Origin: G965276765 sp965276825
GTDB taxonomy: Bacteria > Actinomycetota > Acidimicrobiia > Acidimicrobiales > Palsa-688
Assembly (NCBI GenBank): GCA_965276825.1
Contig: OZ255630.1
Span: 1,674,001 to 1,738,000, forward strand
Length of the DNA: 64,000 nucleotides
Direction: 5' to 3'
The first letter of the stretch is position 1. Each line of letters starts with the position of its first letter. Below are positions 56,685-64,000 of the stretch, piece by piece. The translations under genes were made by a program, and so were the position numbers. The notes under the pieces were generated by a model. That model saw nothing but the letters and a program-made list of their open reading frames with translations, was not told where the DNA came from and did no database searches.

Positions 56685-57992
56685 TCACTCCTGGGTGACG
56701 AGGGCGTCCACGAACTCGACGGGGTCGAAGGGGATGAGGTCTCCGGCCCCCTCCCCCACGCCGACCAGCTTGATGGGGATCCCGAGCTCGGTCCTGATGG
56801 CCAGGGCGATGCCCCCCTTGGCCGTGCCGTCGAGCTTGGTCAGCACGACGCCGGTGACACCGACCGCCCCGGCAAACTGCTTGGCCTGGATCAGACCGTT
56901 CTGACCGGTGGTGGCGTCGAGGACGAGGAGCACCTCGCTGACCCGCCCGGGCGGCCGCTCGGCGACGCGGCGGACCTTCTTGAGCTCCTCCATGAGGTTG
57001 ACCTTGGTGTGCAGCCGCCCCGCGGTGTCGCCGAGGACCAGGTCGACGTGGCGGGCGGCGGCGTGCTGGACGGCGTCGAAGATGACCGCTCCCGGGTCGC
57101 CACCCTCGTTGCCGCGCACCACCTCGACCCCGATGCGATCGCCCCACAAGGTCAGCTGCTCGGCCGCGGCGGCGCGGAAGGTGTCGCCGGCGGCGAGGAC
57201 CACCGAGCGGCCCGCCAGGCGCTCGGCCAGCCCGACCTTCCCGATGGTGGTGGTCTTGCCCACGCCGTTGACCCCCACGAAGAGCCAGACGTTGGTGCCT
57301 CCGGGCTCGAAGTGGAGCGTCCGGTCGCCGTCGAGGCGACCGACCAGGTCGTCGCACAGGGCGCCGATGAGGGCATCGGGCGTGCGCAGGCCGTCGGCCT
57401 TGACCCGTGCCCGCAGGTCGTCGAGCACGGCGGTGGTGGTCTCGACACCGACGTCGGCGAGGATCAGCGCCTCCTCGAGCTCGTCCCAGGTGCCCTGGTC
57501 GATGCCGTCGCGCTGGCGGACCCCGCTCAGGTACCCGCCGAAGAGGCTCCTGGCCTTGCCGAGGCGGTCCTTGAGGCGGGGGCGGCCGCCCTCGACCGGC
57601 AGGGGGGCCTCGACGAGGTCGCCGACGTCGGTCGCCGCGACCGGCTCCTCCAAGCCCACCGGCGCGAGATCGGCCTCGGGGGCAACATCGGCCTCAGGGG
57701 CAACATCGGCCTCAGGGGCAACATCGGCCTCAGGGGCAAGATCGGCCTCGGGAGACCGGACGGGCCCGGGTGCAGCCGGCGACCCATCCGTGGCCGGGGG
57801 CGCACCGCGGCCGGGCGTCGGCGCGCCGCCGGGCCGGGTGCGGTCAGGAACCGTGCGGTCAGGAACCGTGCGGTCAGGAGCCGTGCGGTCGGGGGTGGCG
57901 GTGCGGCGGCGCCGGACGACGACCACGCCGGTCCCGCCGCCGCCGACCACGACCACGCCCGCCGCGATTAGGGCGATGATCAGGTCGTGCAT
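56685..57992 (-). CDS. ftsY: Signal recognition particle receptor FtsY
   Basis: 435 aa. N-terminal transmembrane helix (LIIALIAAGVVVVGGGGTG) and an RRRR stop-transfer. A low-complexity linker with two in-phase repeats follows: DRTVP copies (15 bp, 57840-57894) and PEADVA copies (18 bp, five copies, 57663-57750). Then the NG domain: GTWDELEEALILADVGVETT, G1 FVGVNGVGKTTTIGKVG, AGDTFRAAAAEQL, DTAGRLHTKVNLMEEL, LTKLDGTAKGGIALA and LVGVGEGAGDLIPFDP. It receives ribosome-SRP complexes at the membrane. Confidence 0.96.
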   Translation of the reverse strand: MHDLIIALIAAGVVVVGGGGTGVVVVRRRRTATPDRTAPDRTVPDRTVPDRTRPGGAPTPGRGAPPATDGSPAAPGPVRSPEADLAPEADVAPEADVAPEADVAPEADLAPVGLEEPVAATDVGDLVEAPLPVEGGRPRLKDRLGKARSLFGGYLSGVRQRDGIDQGTWDELEEALILADVGVETTTAVLDDLRARVKADGLRTPDALIGALCDDLVGRLDGDRTLHFEPGGTNVWLFVGVNGVGKTTTIGKVGLAERLAGRSVVLAAGDTFRAAAAEQLTLWGDRIGVEVVRGNEGGDPGAVIFDAVQHAAARHVDLVLGDTAGRLHTKVNLMEELKKVRRVAERPPGRVSEVLLVLDATTGQNGLIQAKQFAGAVGVTGVVLTKLDGTAKGGIALAIRTELGIPIKLVGVGEGAGDLIPFDPVEFVDALVTQE

Positions 57993-58004
57993 GGGGACGG
58001 CAGC

Positions 58005-61000
58005 CTACGGCAGGGCCGGCGCCGTCCCGACCCGCTCGCTCACCACGCGGGAGGAGCCGCCGGGGGCCATGGTGACGCCGTAGAGGCAGTCGGCCGCCTC
58101 CATGGTCCGCTTCTGGTGGCTGACCACGAGCAGCTGCGCCTCCGACCTGAACTCGTGCAGCAGGTCGAGGAAGCGGTGGAGGTTGACGTCGTCGAGGGCG
58201 GCTTCGACCTCGTCCATCAGGTAGAACGGTGAGGGCCGGCTGCGGAACACGGCGAAGAGGAAGGCGAGGGCGGTGAGGCTGCGCTCGCCACCCGAGAGCA
58301 GCGAGAGGCGGCGCACGTTCTTCCCTGATGGCCGGGCCTCGACCTCGATGCCGGTGTCGAGGAGGTGGTCCGGGTTGGTGAGGCGCAGTCGTCCCTGGCC
58401 GCCGGGAAAGAGGGTGGCGAACAGCTTCTCGAAGTTGTCGGCCACGTCGGTGAAGGCGGCCCGGAAGACCTCGACGATCTCGCCGTCGACCGCCCTGATG
58501 ACCTTGGCCAGCTCCCGTCGGGCCGAGCGCACGTCGTCCAGCTGGGCCTCGAGGAAGGTGTGGCGCTCGGTCAGCGCGGCGTGCTCCTCGAGGGCCAGCG
58601 GGTTGATCGGACCCATCAGGCGAAGGTCCCGTTCCAGCTCGACGCGACGACCTTCGGGCGTCGATCCCGGGGGCAGCTCGGGGCACGGAGCGCTCCTGGT
58701 GGCCTCGGGCTCGCAGTCGAGGTCGCGCCGGACGGTCTCGGTCAGGTTCTCGAGGCGGAGCCTGGTCTCGGCGTCGTCGACGTCGCAGCGGCCGATGTGC
58801 TCGCGGGTCTCGACCAGCTGGCGCTCTGCGGAGGCGCGCTGGCGGCGCCGGCTGTCGAGGCGCTCGGAGATCTCGCGGGTCGCCTCGGTCTCCACCCTCC
58901 GAGCCCGCCGGAGGCGCTCGACGGCGGCCGCGACCTCGTGCTCGCGGACGGCGACGACCGCACCGACGGCCTCGACGCGCCACGCCTGGGCGGCCAGGCG
59001 CTCCCGGCGCCCGGCGGCGGCGTCGCGCTCGCCGACGTTGCGGGCCAGACGTCCCTCGACCTCGGCCAGCCGGCGCTCGACGAGCACCCGACGCTGGTCG
59101 TGGGCGGACGCACGGATCTGCAGGTCCTGACGGGCCGAAGCCACCGACGCGGCCCGCTCGGCGACGCAGGCCCTCGCGGCGCGCTCGGCCATGGCCCGCT
59201 CGACCTCCGCGGCCGCGAGCGTCTCGAGCTCAGGTAGCAGGGCTTCGAGCTCGGCGATCCTCGCCTCGTCGACCGCGAGGCGCGACGCGGTCTCGCGTCG
59301 CCGCCCGCCGCCCGCCGCCTGCTCGTCGGTCGCGTCGGCCAGGTCGTTGGCCAGGCGTCGCCGCACCTCCTCGGCGCTGCGGCGACGACCGGAGGCGCTC
59401 TCCACCGCCGCCGCCGCCGCCTGCCTGGCGGCCACGGCATCCTCCCGGCGGCGGCGGGCGACGGCCGCCTGGGAGGCCGCCGTCTCGGCCAAGCTCAGCG
59501 CGGCGGCGGCCGCCGCCTCGGCCTCGGCCAGGGCGGCGCCGGTCGCGCCCGCGCTTCCCGCGCCCGTACGCCACAGGCCTCCGGCGAAGCGGTCGCCGTC
59601 GGAGGTGACCACGACCAGGTCGGGCCGGGCGACAGCCAGCTCGAGGGCCTCGTCCCAGGAGGTCACGGCGAAGGCGTGGCCGAGGAGCCGGTCGAGCAGG
59701 GCCTCGCCGGCGGGGAGCCGGGAGCGGACGTGGCGCCGCAGGGCGACCGCGCCCGGCGGCGGGACGGGATCGGACGGCCCGACCCCGGCGTCGAGGGCCA
59801 CGACCGCGCCCCCGGCCCGCTGGTCCCGCAGCGCGGCGAGGCTGCGCCTGGCCGCGCCCGGGTCGTCGACCACGACCGCGGCCAGCGCCTCGCCGACGGC
59901 GGCCTCGAAGGCCGCCTCCCAACCGGCGTCGACCGCGACGAGCTCGAGGATGGTGCCGACGACGCCGGCCACGCCGGCGAGCCGCTCGGCCCCGGCCCTG
60001 GCCCTGGCCCGGTCGAGGGCCTGGGTGAGCGCCTCGGCCCTGGCCTGCCAGCGGTGGCGTTCGGCGTCGGCGGCGCGACGCGCCTCGTCGCGCTCCCCCA
60101 TGGCCGCCTCCGCCGTCTCGGCGGCGGCGACCGCCTCCTCCGACTCCCTGCGCAGCCCGTCGGCGGCGAGGTCGAGCTCCGTGAGGGTGGTGACGACGCG
60201 ATCGGCCTCGTCGGTCAACCTGGCCGTGCGTTGGTCGAGGGCCGCCACCCGGCCGTCGAGCCGGCGGAGCTCGGCGCGGGCCCGCTCGGTGGCCGATCGC
60301 AGCGCGCCGAGCTCGCCGCGCACCTCGCCGGCCGGGTCGGTGGCGACGGGGCCGTCCCTGCGCCACTCCTCCTCGACCCGTTCGGCCTCCGCCGCGAGGG
60401 CGGACTCGGCCTCGGCCACCTCGTCGGCCTGCGGCCCGAGGAGGGCGGCGTCGGATTCGTTCTCCTCGCGCTGCCTGACCAGGTCGGCCGCCTCGGCCTC
60501 CAGGCTGGCGACCACGTCGTGGTCCACCGTGACGGCCAGCTCCCTGGCCAGGCCGCGACGGCGCTGCTCGACCAGGGCGACGAGGCCGGCGGCGCGCGCT
60601 CGCAGCGCCTCGGCCCGCGAGACCGCCTCGGCCAGGTCGGCGGCGTCGCCGCGCCGGCGGACCGCGCTGAGCTCGGCTTCGGCGGCCAGCACCTCGGCGT
60701 CGAGGCCGGCGAGGGCGCTGCGCACCTCGCGCTCGCCTGCTTCGAGCTCGCTCCTGCGGGCGGCACCGGCTCGCAGCCGGGACTCGACGACGGCGAGCTC
60801 GCGGCCGGCCAGGTGGGTGCGCAGCGCGTGAAGCTCGGCGACCACGTCGCCGTGCCTGCGGGCCGCGTCGGCCTGCTTCTCGAGCGGGCGCAGCTGTCGG
60901 CGCACCTCTCGGAGGAGGTCCTGCAGGCGGACCAGGTTGCCCTCGGTCGACTCGAGGCGGCGCTCGGAGCGCTCCTTGCGGCGCCGGTACTTGAGGACGC

Positions 61001-61496
61001 CGGCCGCCTCCTCGATGACCAGACGCCGGTCCTCGGGCCGGGAGTTGAGGATGGCGTCGAGGTTGCCCTGGGAGACGATCACGTGCTGCTGGCGCCCGAC
61101 GCCCGTGTCGGAGAGCAGCTCCTGCACGTCGAGCAGGCGGCACGGCACCCGGTTGATGGCGTACTCCGACTCCCCGGTGCGAAACAGCGTGCGGGTGATC
61201 GTCACCTCGGCGAAGTCGACGGCGAGCAGGCCGTCGCTGTTGTCGATGGTCAGCGACACCTCGGCCCGGCCGAGGGCGGCCCGCTTGGGGGTGCCGGCGA
61301 AGATGACGTCTTCCATCTTGGCGGAGCGGACCGTCCGTGGGCCCTGGGCGCCGAGGACCCAGGCGACGGCATCGACCACGTTGGACTTGCCACTGCCGTT
61401 CGGGCCGACGACGACGGTCACCCCGGGCTCGAACTCCAGGGTGGTGGCGTCGGCAAAGGACTTGAAGCCTTTGATGGTGAGGGACCGCAGGAACAC
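58005..61496 (-). CDS. smc: Chromosome segregation protein SMC
   Basis: 1163 aa. Walker A GPNGSGKSN at residues 31-39, two long coiled coils rich in Ala/Glu/Arg, a hinge around residues 500-620 (LAGVAGVVGTILELVAVDAGWE), and the C-terminal head with signature LSGGERSLTALAFLFAVFRS and Walker B FYLMDEVEAALDDVNLHRF. Condensin that compacts and resolves origins. Start GTG at 61496; a TAGGTT box nine bases before it overlaps the mutM stop codon, suggesting an internal promoter. ftsY follows. Confidence 0.97.
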   Translation of the reverse strand: MFLRSLTIKGFKSFADATTLEFEPGVTVVVGPNGSGKSNVVDAVAWVLGAQGPRTVRSAKMEDVIFAGTPKRAALGRAEVSLTIDNSDGLLAVDFAEVTITRTLFRTGESEYAINRVPCRLLDVQELLSDTGVGRQQHVIVSQGNLDAILNSRPEDRRLVIEEAAGVLKYRRRKERSERRLESTEGNLVRLQDLLREVRRQLRPLEKQADAARRHGDVVAELHALRTHLAGRELAVVESRLRAGAARRSELEAGEREVRSALAGLDAEVLAAEAELSAVRRRGDAADLAEAVSRAEALRARAAGLVALVEQRRRGLARELAVTVDHDVVASLEAEAADLVRQREENESDAALLGPQADEVAEAESALAAEAERVEEEWRRDGPVATDPAGEVRGELGALRSATERARAELRRLDGRVAALDQRTARLTDEADRVVTTLTELDLAADGLRRESEEAVAAAETAEAAMGERDEARRAADAERHRWQARAEALTQALDRARARAGAERLAGVAGVVGTILELVAVDAGWEAAFEAAVGEALAAVVVDDPGAARRSLAALRDQRAGGAVVALDAGVGPSDPVPPPGAVALRRHVRSRLPAGEALLDRLLGHAFAVTSWDEALELAVARPDLVVVTSDGDRFAGGLWRTGAGSAGATGAALAEAEAAAAAALSLAETAASQAAVARRRREDAVAARQAAAAAVESASGRRRSAEEVRRRLANDLADATDEQAAGGGRRRETASRLAVDEARIAELEALLPELETLAAAEVERAMAERAARACVAERAASVASARQDLQIRASAHDQRRVLVERRLAEVEGRLARNVGERDAAAGRRERLAAQAWRVEAVGAVVAVREHEVAAAVERLRRARRVETEATREISERLDSRRRQRASAERQLVETREHIGRCDVDDAETRLRLENLTETVRRDLDCEPEATRSAPCPELPPGSTPEGRRVELERDLRLMGPINPLALEEHAALTERHTFLEAQLDDVRSARRELAKVIRAVDGEIVEVFRAAFTDVADNFEKLFATLFPGGQGRLRLTNPDHLLDTGIEVEARPSGKNVRRLSLLSGGERSLTALAFLFAVFRSRPSPFYLMDEVEAALDDVNLHRFLDLLHEFRSEAQLLVVSHQKRTMEAADCLYGVTMAPGGSSRVVSERVGTAPALP

Positions 61497-61508
61497 GCGG
61501 GGCTGAAC

Positions 61509-62387
61509 CTAGCGGCCCCCGACGCCGCCGCCGCGCACCCCGGGGCGACGCCGTCGCCGCTGGCAGTTGGTGCAGTAGTAGGTGCCGCGCCCGACGGCGA
61601 CGACCCGGCGGATGAGCTGCCCGCACCGCCCGCAGGGCAGCCCGGCGCGTCCGTAGGCGCGGTGGAGGCGCTGGTAGGTGCCGATCCGGCCGTAGAGGTC
61701 GCGGTACTGCTCGTCGGCCAGCGACGACCCGCGGTGGGCGACGGCGCCGTCGAGCACCTCGACCATGGCCTCGCGCAGCCGAACCACCTCCGCGCCGGTC
61801 AGGCCGGATGCGGGCCGACCGTGGTGAAGTCGGGCCGTCCAGAGGATCTCGTCGGCGTACATGTTGCCGATGCCGGCGACGAAGCCCTGGTCGAGCAGCA
61901 GCGCTTTGAGCATGGTCCGCCTGGGCGCGAGGAGCCGTCCGAGGTCCGCGGGGGCGGGCGGCGACGGCCACGGGTCGAAGCCGAGGTGGGCGAGCTCGGG
62001 GGGGTCGTCGCCCGGGCGACCGGTGCTCACGAAGACCTCACCGAAGGTGCGGGGGTCGACGAAGCGCAACCGGCGTCCGCCGGCCAGATCGAGGCGCACG
62101 TGGGTGTGGCGCGGCTCGGGAGCGACCGCGTCGGTGAGCAGGAGTTGACCGCTCATGCCGAGGTGGATCACGACGATCGCGTCGCCCTCGACGTGAGCGA
62201 GGAGGTACTTGCCCCGCCGGCCGATGCCGAGCAGGTCGCGCCCGACCACGGCGTCGAGCGCCCTGGTGGGCTGCTGGTGTCGGCGCAGGGTCCTGACGCC
62301 CGTGCCCGACGCTCCGAGGATCCGCCTCCCGGCGAGCTCGGCGTCGAGGTCCGCCCTGATGGTCTCGACCTCGGGGAGCTCGGGCAC
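61509..62387 (-). CDS. mutM: Formamidopyrimidine-DNA glycosylase
   Basis: 292 aa. PELPEVETIRADLDAEL with the catalytic N-terminal proline after Met removal, GRRGKYLLAHVEGDAIVVIHLGMSGQL, FVAGIGNMYADEILWTARLHHGRPA (helix-two-turn-helix), and the zinc finger CGRCGQLIRRVVAVGRGTYYCTNCQ with four cysteines. Excises 8-oxoguanine. GTG start at 62387, nine bases after rnc. An Arg/Gly-rich tail of 17 residues follows the finger. Confidence 0.96.
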   Translation of the reverse strand: MPELPEVETIRADLDAELAGRRILGASGTGVRTLRRHQQPTRALDAVVGRDLLGIGRRGKYLLAHVEGDAIVVIHLGMSGQLLLTDAVAPEPRHTHVRLDLAGGRRLRFVDPRTFGEVFVSTGRPGDDPPELAHLGFDPWPSPPAPADLGRLLAPRRTMLKALLLDQGFVAGIGNMYADEILWTARLHHGRPASGLTGAEVVRLREAMVEVLDGAVAHRGSSLADEQYRDLYGRIGTYQRLHRAYGRAGLPCGRCGQLIRRVVAVGRGTYYCTNCQRRRRRPGVRGGGVGGR

Positions 62388-62395
62388 CGCCGGGG

Positions 62396-63196
62396 TCAGC
62401 GGTCCCGGGCCGCGGCCGTCTCGAGGCGGTCCGGCGGCTCCTGGCGCCGGACCGGGCCGTGCCGGTGACCGGGCTGCGCCTCACCGGTGACCACCGAGAG
62501 GCGCTCCCACGCCTGGCGGGCCGCTTCCTGCTCGGCCTGCTTCTTGCTGCGCCCGTGGCCGCGGCCCCGCCGCTCGCCTGCGATGGTGACGACCGCGTCG
62601 AAGTGCTTGGCGTGGTCGGGTCCGCCCTCGCTCAGCTGGTAGCTCGGCAGCTGCTCGAAGTGGCGGGCGCTCAGCTCCTGGAGCCGCGTCTTGTAGTCCT
62701 GGCCTCCTGGACCGGCCGCCGCCTCGGCGATCCGGTCGCCGAGGAGGGCCATGACCAGCTCGGCCGCGGCCTCGGGACCGCGATCGAGGTACACCGCGCC
62801 GATGACCGCTTCGGTGGCATCGGCGAGGATCGACGGCTTCTCCCGGCCACCCGAGGAGTCCTCGCCCTTGCCGAGGAGCAGCGCGGCGCCGAGGTCGAGG
62901 CCGGCGGCGACGTCGGCGAGGGCGGCCGAGTTGACCAGCGACGCCCTGGCCTTGGCCAGCTCGCCTTCGGCCATGTCCGGGTAGTGGCGGAACAGGTGGT
63001 CGGTGATCACGACGCCGAGCACGGCGTCCCCGAGAAACTCGAGGCGCTCGTTGGAGGCGAATCCGGGGTTCTCGGCGCACCAGGAGCGATGCGCCAGCGA
63101 CTGGGCCAGCAGGTCGGTGTCGGTGACCTCCCAGCCGACGCGCCGCGCCAGCTCGGTCATCGCCCCGGTCGGCTCGCTCGGCGAGGCGTCGGCCAC
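62396..63196 (-). CDS. rnc: Ribonuclease III
   Basis: 266 aa. Signature NERLEFLGDAVLGVVITDHL (metal-binding E and D), second catalytic site around LADATEAVIGAVYLDRG, then the double-stranded RNA-binding domain (DYKTRLQELSARHFEQLPSYQ, GRSKKQAEQEAARQAW). The 35-residue basic tail is extra. The GTG at 63196 abuts the acpP stop with no gap. Processes rRNA and may act on structured leaders such as that before pnp. Confidence 0.96.
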   Translation of the reverse strand: MADASPSEPTGAMTELARRVGWEVTDTDLLAQSLAHRSWCAENPGFASNERLEFLGDAVLGVVITDHLFRHYPDMAEGELAKARASLVNSAALADVAAGLDLGAALLLGKGEDSSGGREKPSILADATEAVIGAVYLDRGPEAAAELVMALLGDRIAEAAAGPGGQDYKTRLQELSARHFEQLPSYQLSEGGPDHAKHFDAVVTIAGERRGRGHGRSKKQAEQEAARQAWERLSVVTGEAQPGHRHGPVRRQEPPDRLETAAARDR

Positions 63197-63502
63197 CTAG
63201 CTGGCCGACCCACTCTCGAGCTTGGCGAGGACGTAGTCGACGGCGTCCCTGACCGTCTTCAGGTCCTCCAGGTCCTCGTCCTCGATGCGGAAGCCGACCG
63301 ATCGCTCGGCCAGGTCCTCTTCGAGCGCCTCGACCAGCTCGATCAGCGCCAGCGAGTCGGCGCCCAGGTCGTCGCCGAACGACGCTCCCTCCGAGATCGA
63401 CGACGCGTCGATCTCGAGGATGTCCGCGAGCGACCCCCTGACCAGCTCCAGGACGGCCTGGCGGTCGAGCGGACCGCGTTCGACATGGGTTTCAGCGGGC
63501 AC
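63197..63502 (-). CDS. acpP: Acyl carrier protein
   Basis: 101 aa. FGDDLGADSLALIELVEALE contains the serine that takes phosphopantetheine (DSL motif), in a four-helix acidic protein; it is about 20 residues longer than E. coli ACP, with an N-terminal MPAETHVERGPLDR lead. GGGAGG lies eight bases before the GTG at 63502. In the plsX-acpP-rnc order standard in bacteria. Confidence 0.93.
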   Translation of the reverse strand: MPAETHVERGPLDRQAVLELVRGSLADILEIDASSISEGASFGDDLGADSLALIELVEALEEDLAERSVGFRIEDEDLEDLKTVRDAVDYVLAKLESGSAS

Positions 63503-63577
63503 GAGCGAACCTCCCTGGTGCGACAGCGGAATCTATCCGACCGACCTGACGGCGGACCGCGTCCGAGGTCGCAACGG

Positions 63578-64000
63578 TCAGCCCGAGACGGCGGACGACA
63601 GCATGGCTACCAGGTCGTCGGCCACGGCGCGGTGGGCGACGTCGACGGCGTTGACGACGGCCCGGGCCGACGACGAGCCGTGGCCGATGATGCACACGCC
63701 CCGGGTGCCGAGCAGCACGGCACCGCCGTAGGTGTCGGGATCGAGCTCGGTGGCGAGCGGGAGGAGGGCGGGCAGCAGGAGCGCCGATGCGGCCTTGGTC
63801 TCCTCGGTGGCGTCCATGGCGCCGAGCACGGCTCGCATGGCGAAGCGCAGCGACCCCTCGATGGTCTTGAGCGCCACGTTGCCGGTGAAGCCGTCGGTGA
63901 CGATGACGTCGACGTCATCGCTCATCAGGTCGCGGCCCTCGACGTTGCCGACGAAGCGGACGTCGGGCCCGGCGGCACCGGAGGCCAGGAGGGCGTGGGC
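63578..64000 (-). CDS. plsX: Phosphate acyltransferase PlsX, C-terminal part (runs off the window)
   Basis: 140 residues remain, entering at the window edge with LLASGAAGPDVRFVGNVEGR, then DVDVIVTDGFTGNVALKTIEG, SALLLPALLPLATELDPDTYGGAVLLGTRGVCIIGHGSSSARAV. GNVEGRDL and DGFTGNVALK are PlsX hallmarks; the enzyme makes acyl-phosphate from acyl-ACP for phospholipid synthesis. The start lies beyond 64000. acpP follows after 75 bp. Confidence 0.94.
   Translation of the reverse strand, partial: AHALLASGAAGPDVRFVGNVEGRDLMSDDVDVIVTDGFTGNVALKTIEGSLRFAMRAVLGAMDATEETKAASALLLPALLPLATELDPDTYGGAVLLGTRGVCIIGHGSSSARAVVNAVDVAHRAVADDLVAMLSSAVSG

Overview
The window comes from a very GC-rich (by eye about 70% or more) actinobacterial chromosome. 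Evidence: the gene orders recA/cinA/pgsA/rimO/ftsK/rnj/dapA, rimP-nusA-ylxR-infB-rbfA-truB-ribF, ispG-rseP-dxr-cdsA-frr-pyrH-tsf-rpsB-whiG-dprA-comM and plsX-acpP-rnc-mutM-smc-ftsY-ffh-rpsP-khpA-rimM-trmD-rplS; a WhiG-type sigma gene between dprA and rpsB as in Streptomyces; a DUF2469 protein; many GTG starts; and an actinobacterial-type SOS box at recA. A deep-branching class such as Acidimicrobiia fits the archaeal-type ProRS and the unusually long CdsA, but that placement is inference. No phage, transposase, CRISPR or tRNA gene was recognised.

Layout. 1-65 is the 5' end of recA (minus) with its SOS-type promoter. 330-4511 is a mixed-strand accessory patch (GntR regulator, bicupin dioxygenase-like protein, acetamidase/formamidase, ACT-domain protein) lying between recA and cinA. 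4522-21496 is mainly minus strand: cinA, pgsA, rimO, a small zinc ribbon, thrB, ftsK, RNase J, dapA, a ferritin-like diiron protein with a frameshift, dapB, an M16 protease, pnp and rpsO. The only plus-strand genes there are iaaA and, just beyond rpsO, arfB. 22072-22608 is a perfect 30-bp x 18 tandem array between arfB and a convergent membrane acyltransferase. 22628-32455 is the rimP-to-ribF translation operon with the acyltransferase fused to its end by an ATGA overlap. proS, a tiny membrane protein and an Eis-like acetyltransferase follow. 35800-46995 carries isoprenoid (ispG, dxr), intramembrane protease, phospholipid (cdsA), ribosome recycling, UMP kinase, EF-Ts, S2 and the sigma factor (second frameshift). 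47177-52853 carries dprA, comM, an enoyl-CoA hydratase, a trans-sulfuration-type PLP enzyme, yraN, DUF2469 and a 29-codon leader ORF. 52931-64000 is the SRP/SMC/ribosome-maturation cluster, ending inside plsX.

How the genes fit together. Most are growth genes for translation initiation and ribosome maturation (rimP, infB, rbfA, rimM, trmD, khpA, S2, S15, S16, L19), RNA turnover (RNase J, PNPase, RNase III), membrane targeting and lipid synthesis (ffh, ftsY, pgsA, cdsA, plsX, acpP), chromosome handling (ftsK, smc, recA), isoprenoids (ispG, dxr) and the aspartate family (thrB, dapA, dapB). Four-base ATGA/GTGA stop-start overlaps are common.

The points most worth following are the 18-copy 30-bp array, a 586-residue low-complexity extension on CdsA, a hairpin with two alternative partners upstream of dapA whose mismatches become G-U pairs only in minus-strand RNA, two single-base frameshifts, a 99-bp imperfect palindrome, a leaderless 29-codon ORF where lepB/rnhB would be expected, and in-phase short tandem repeats at the ends of many housekeeping genes. 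These are pattern observations; no clearly new multi-gene system was identified.
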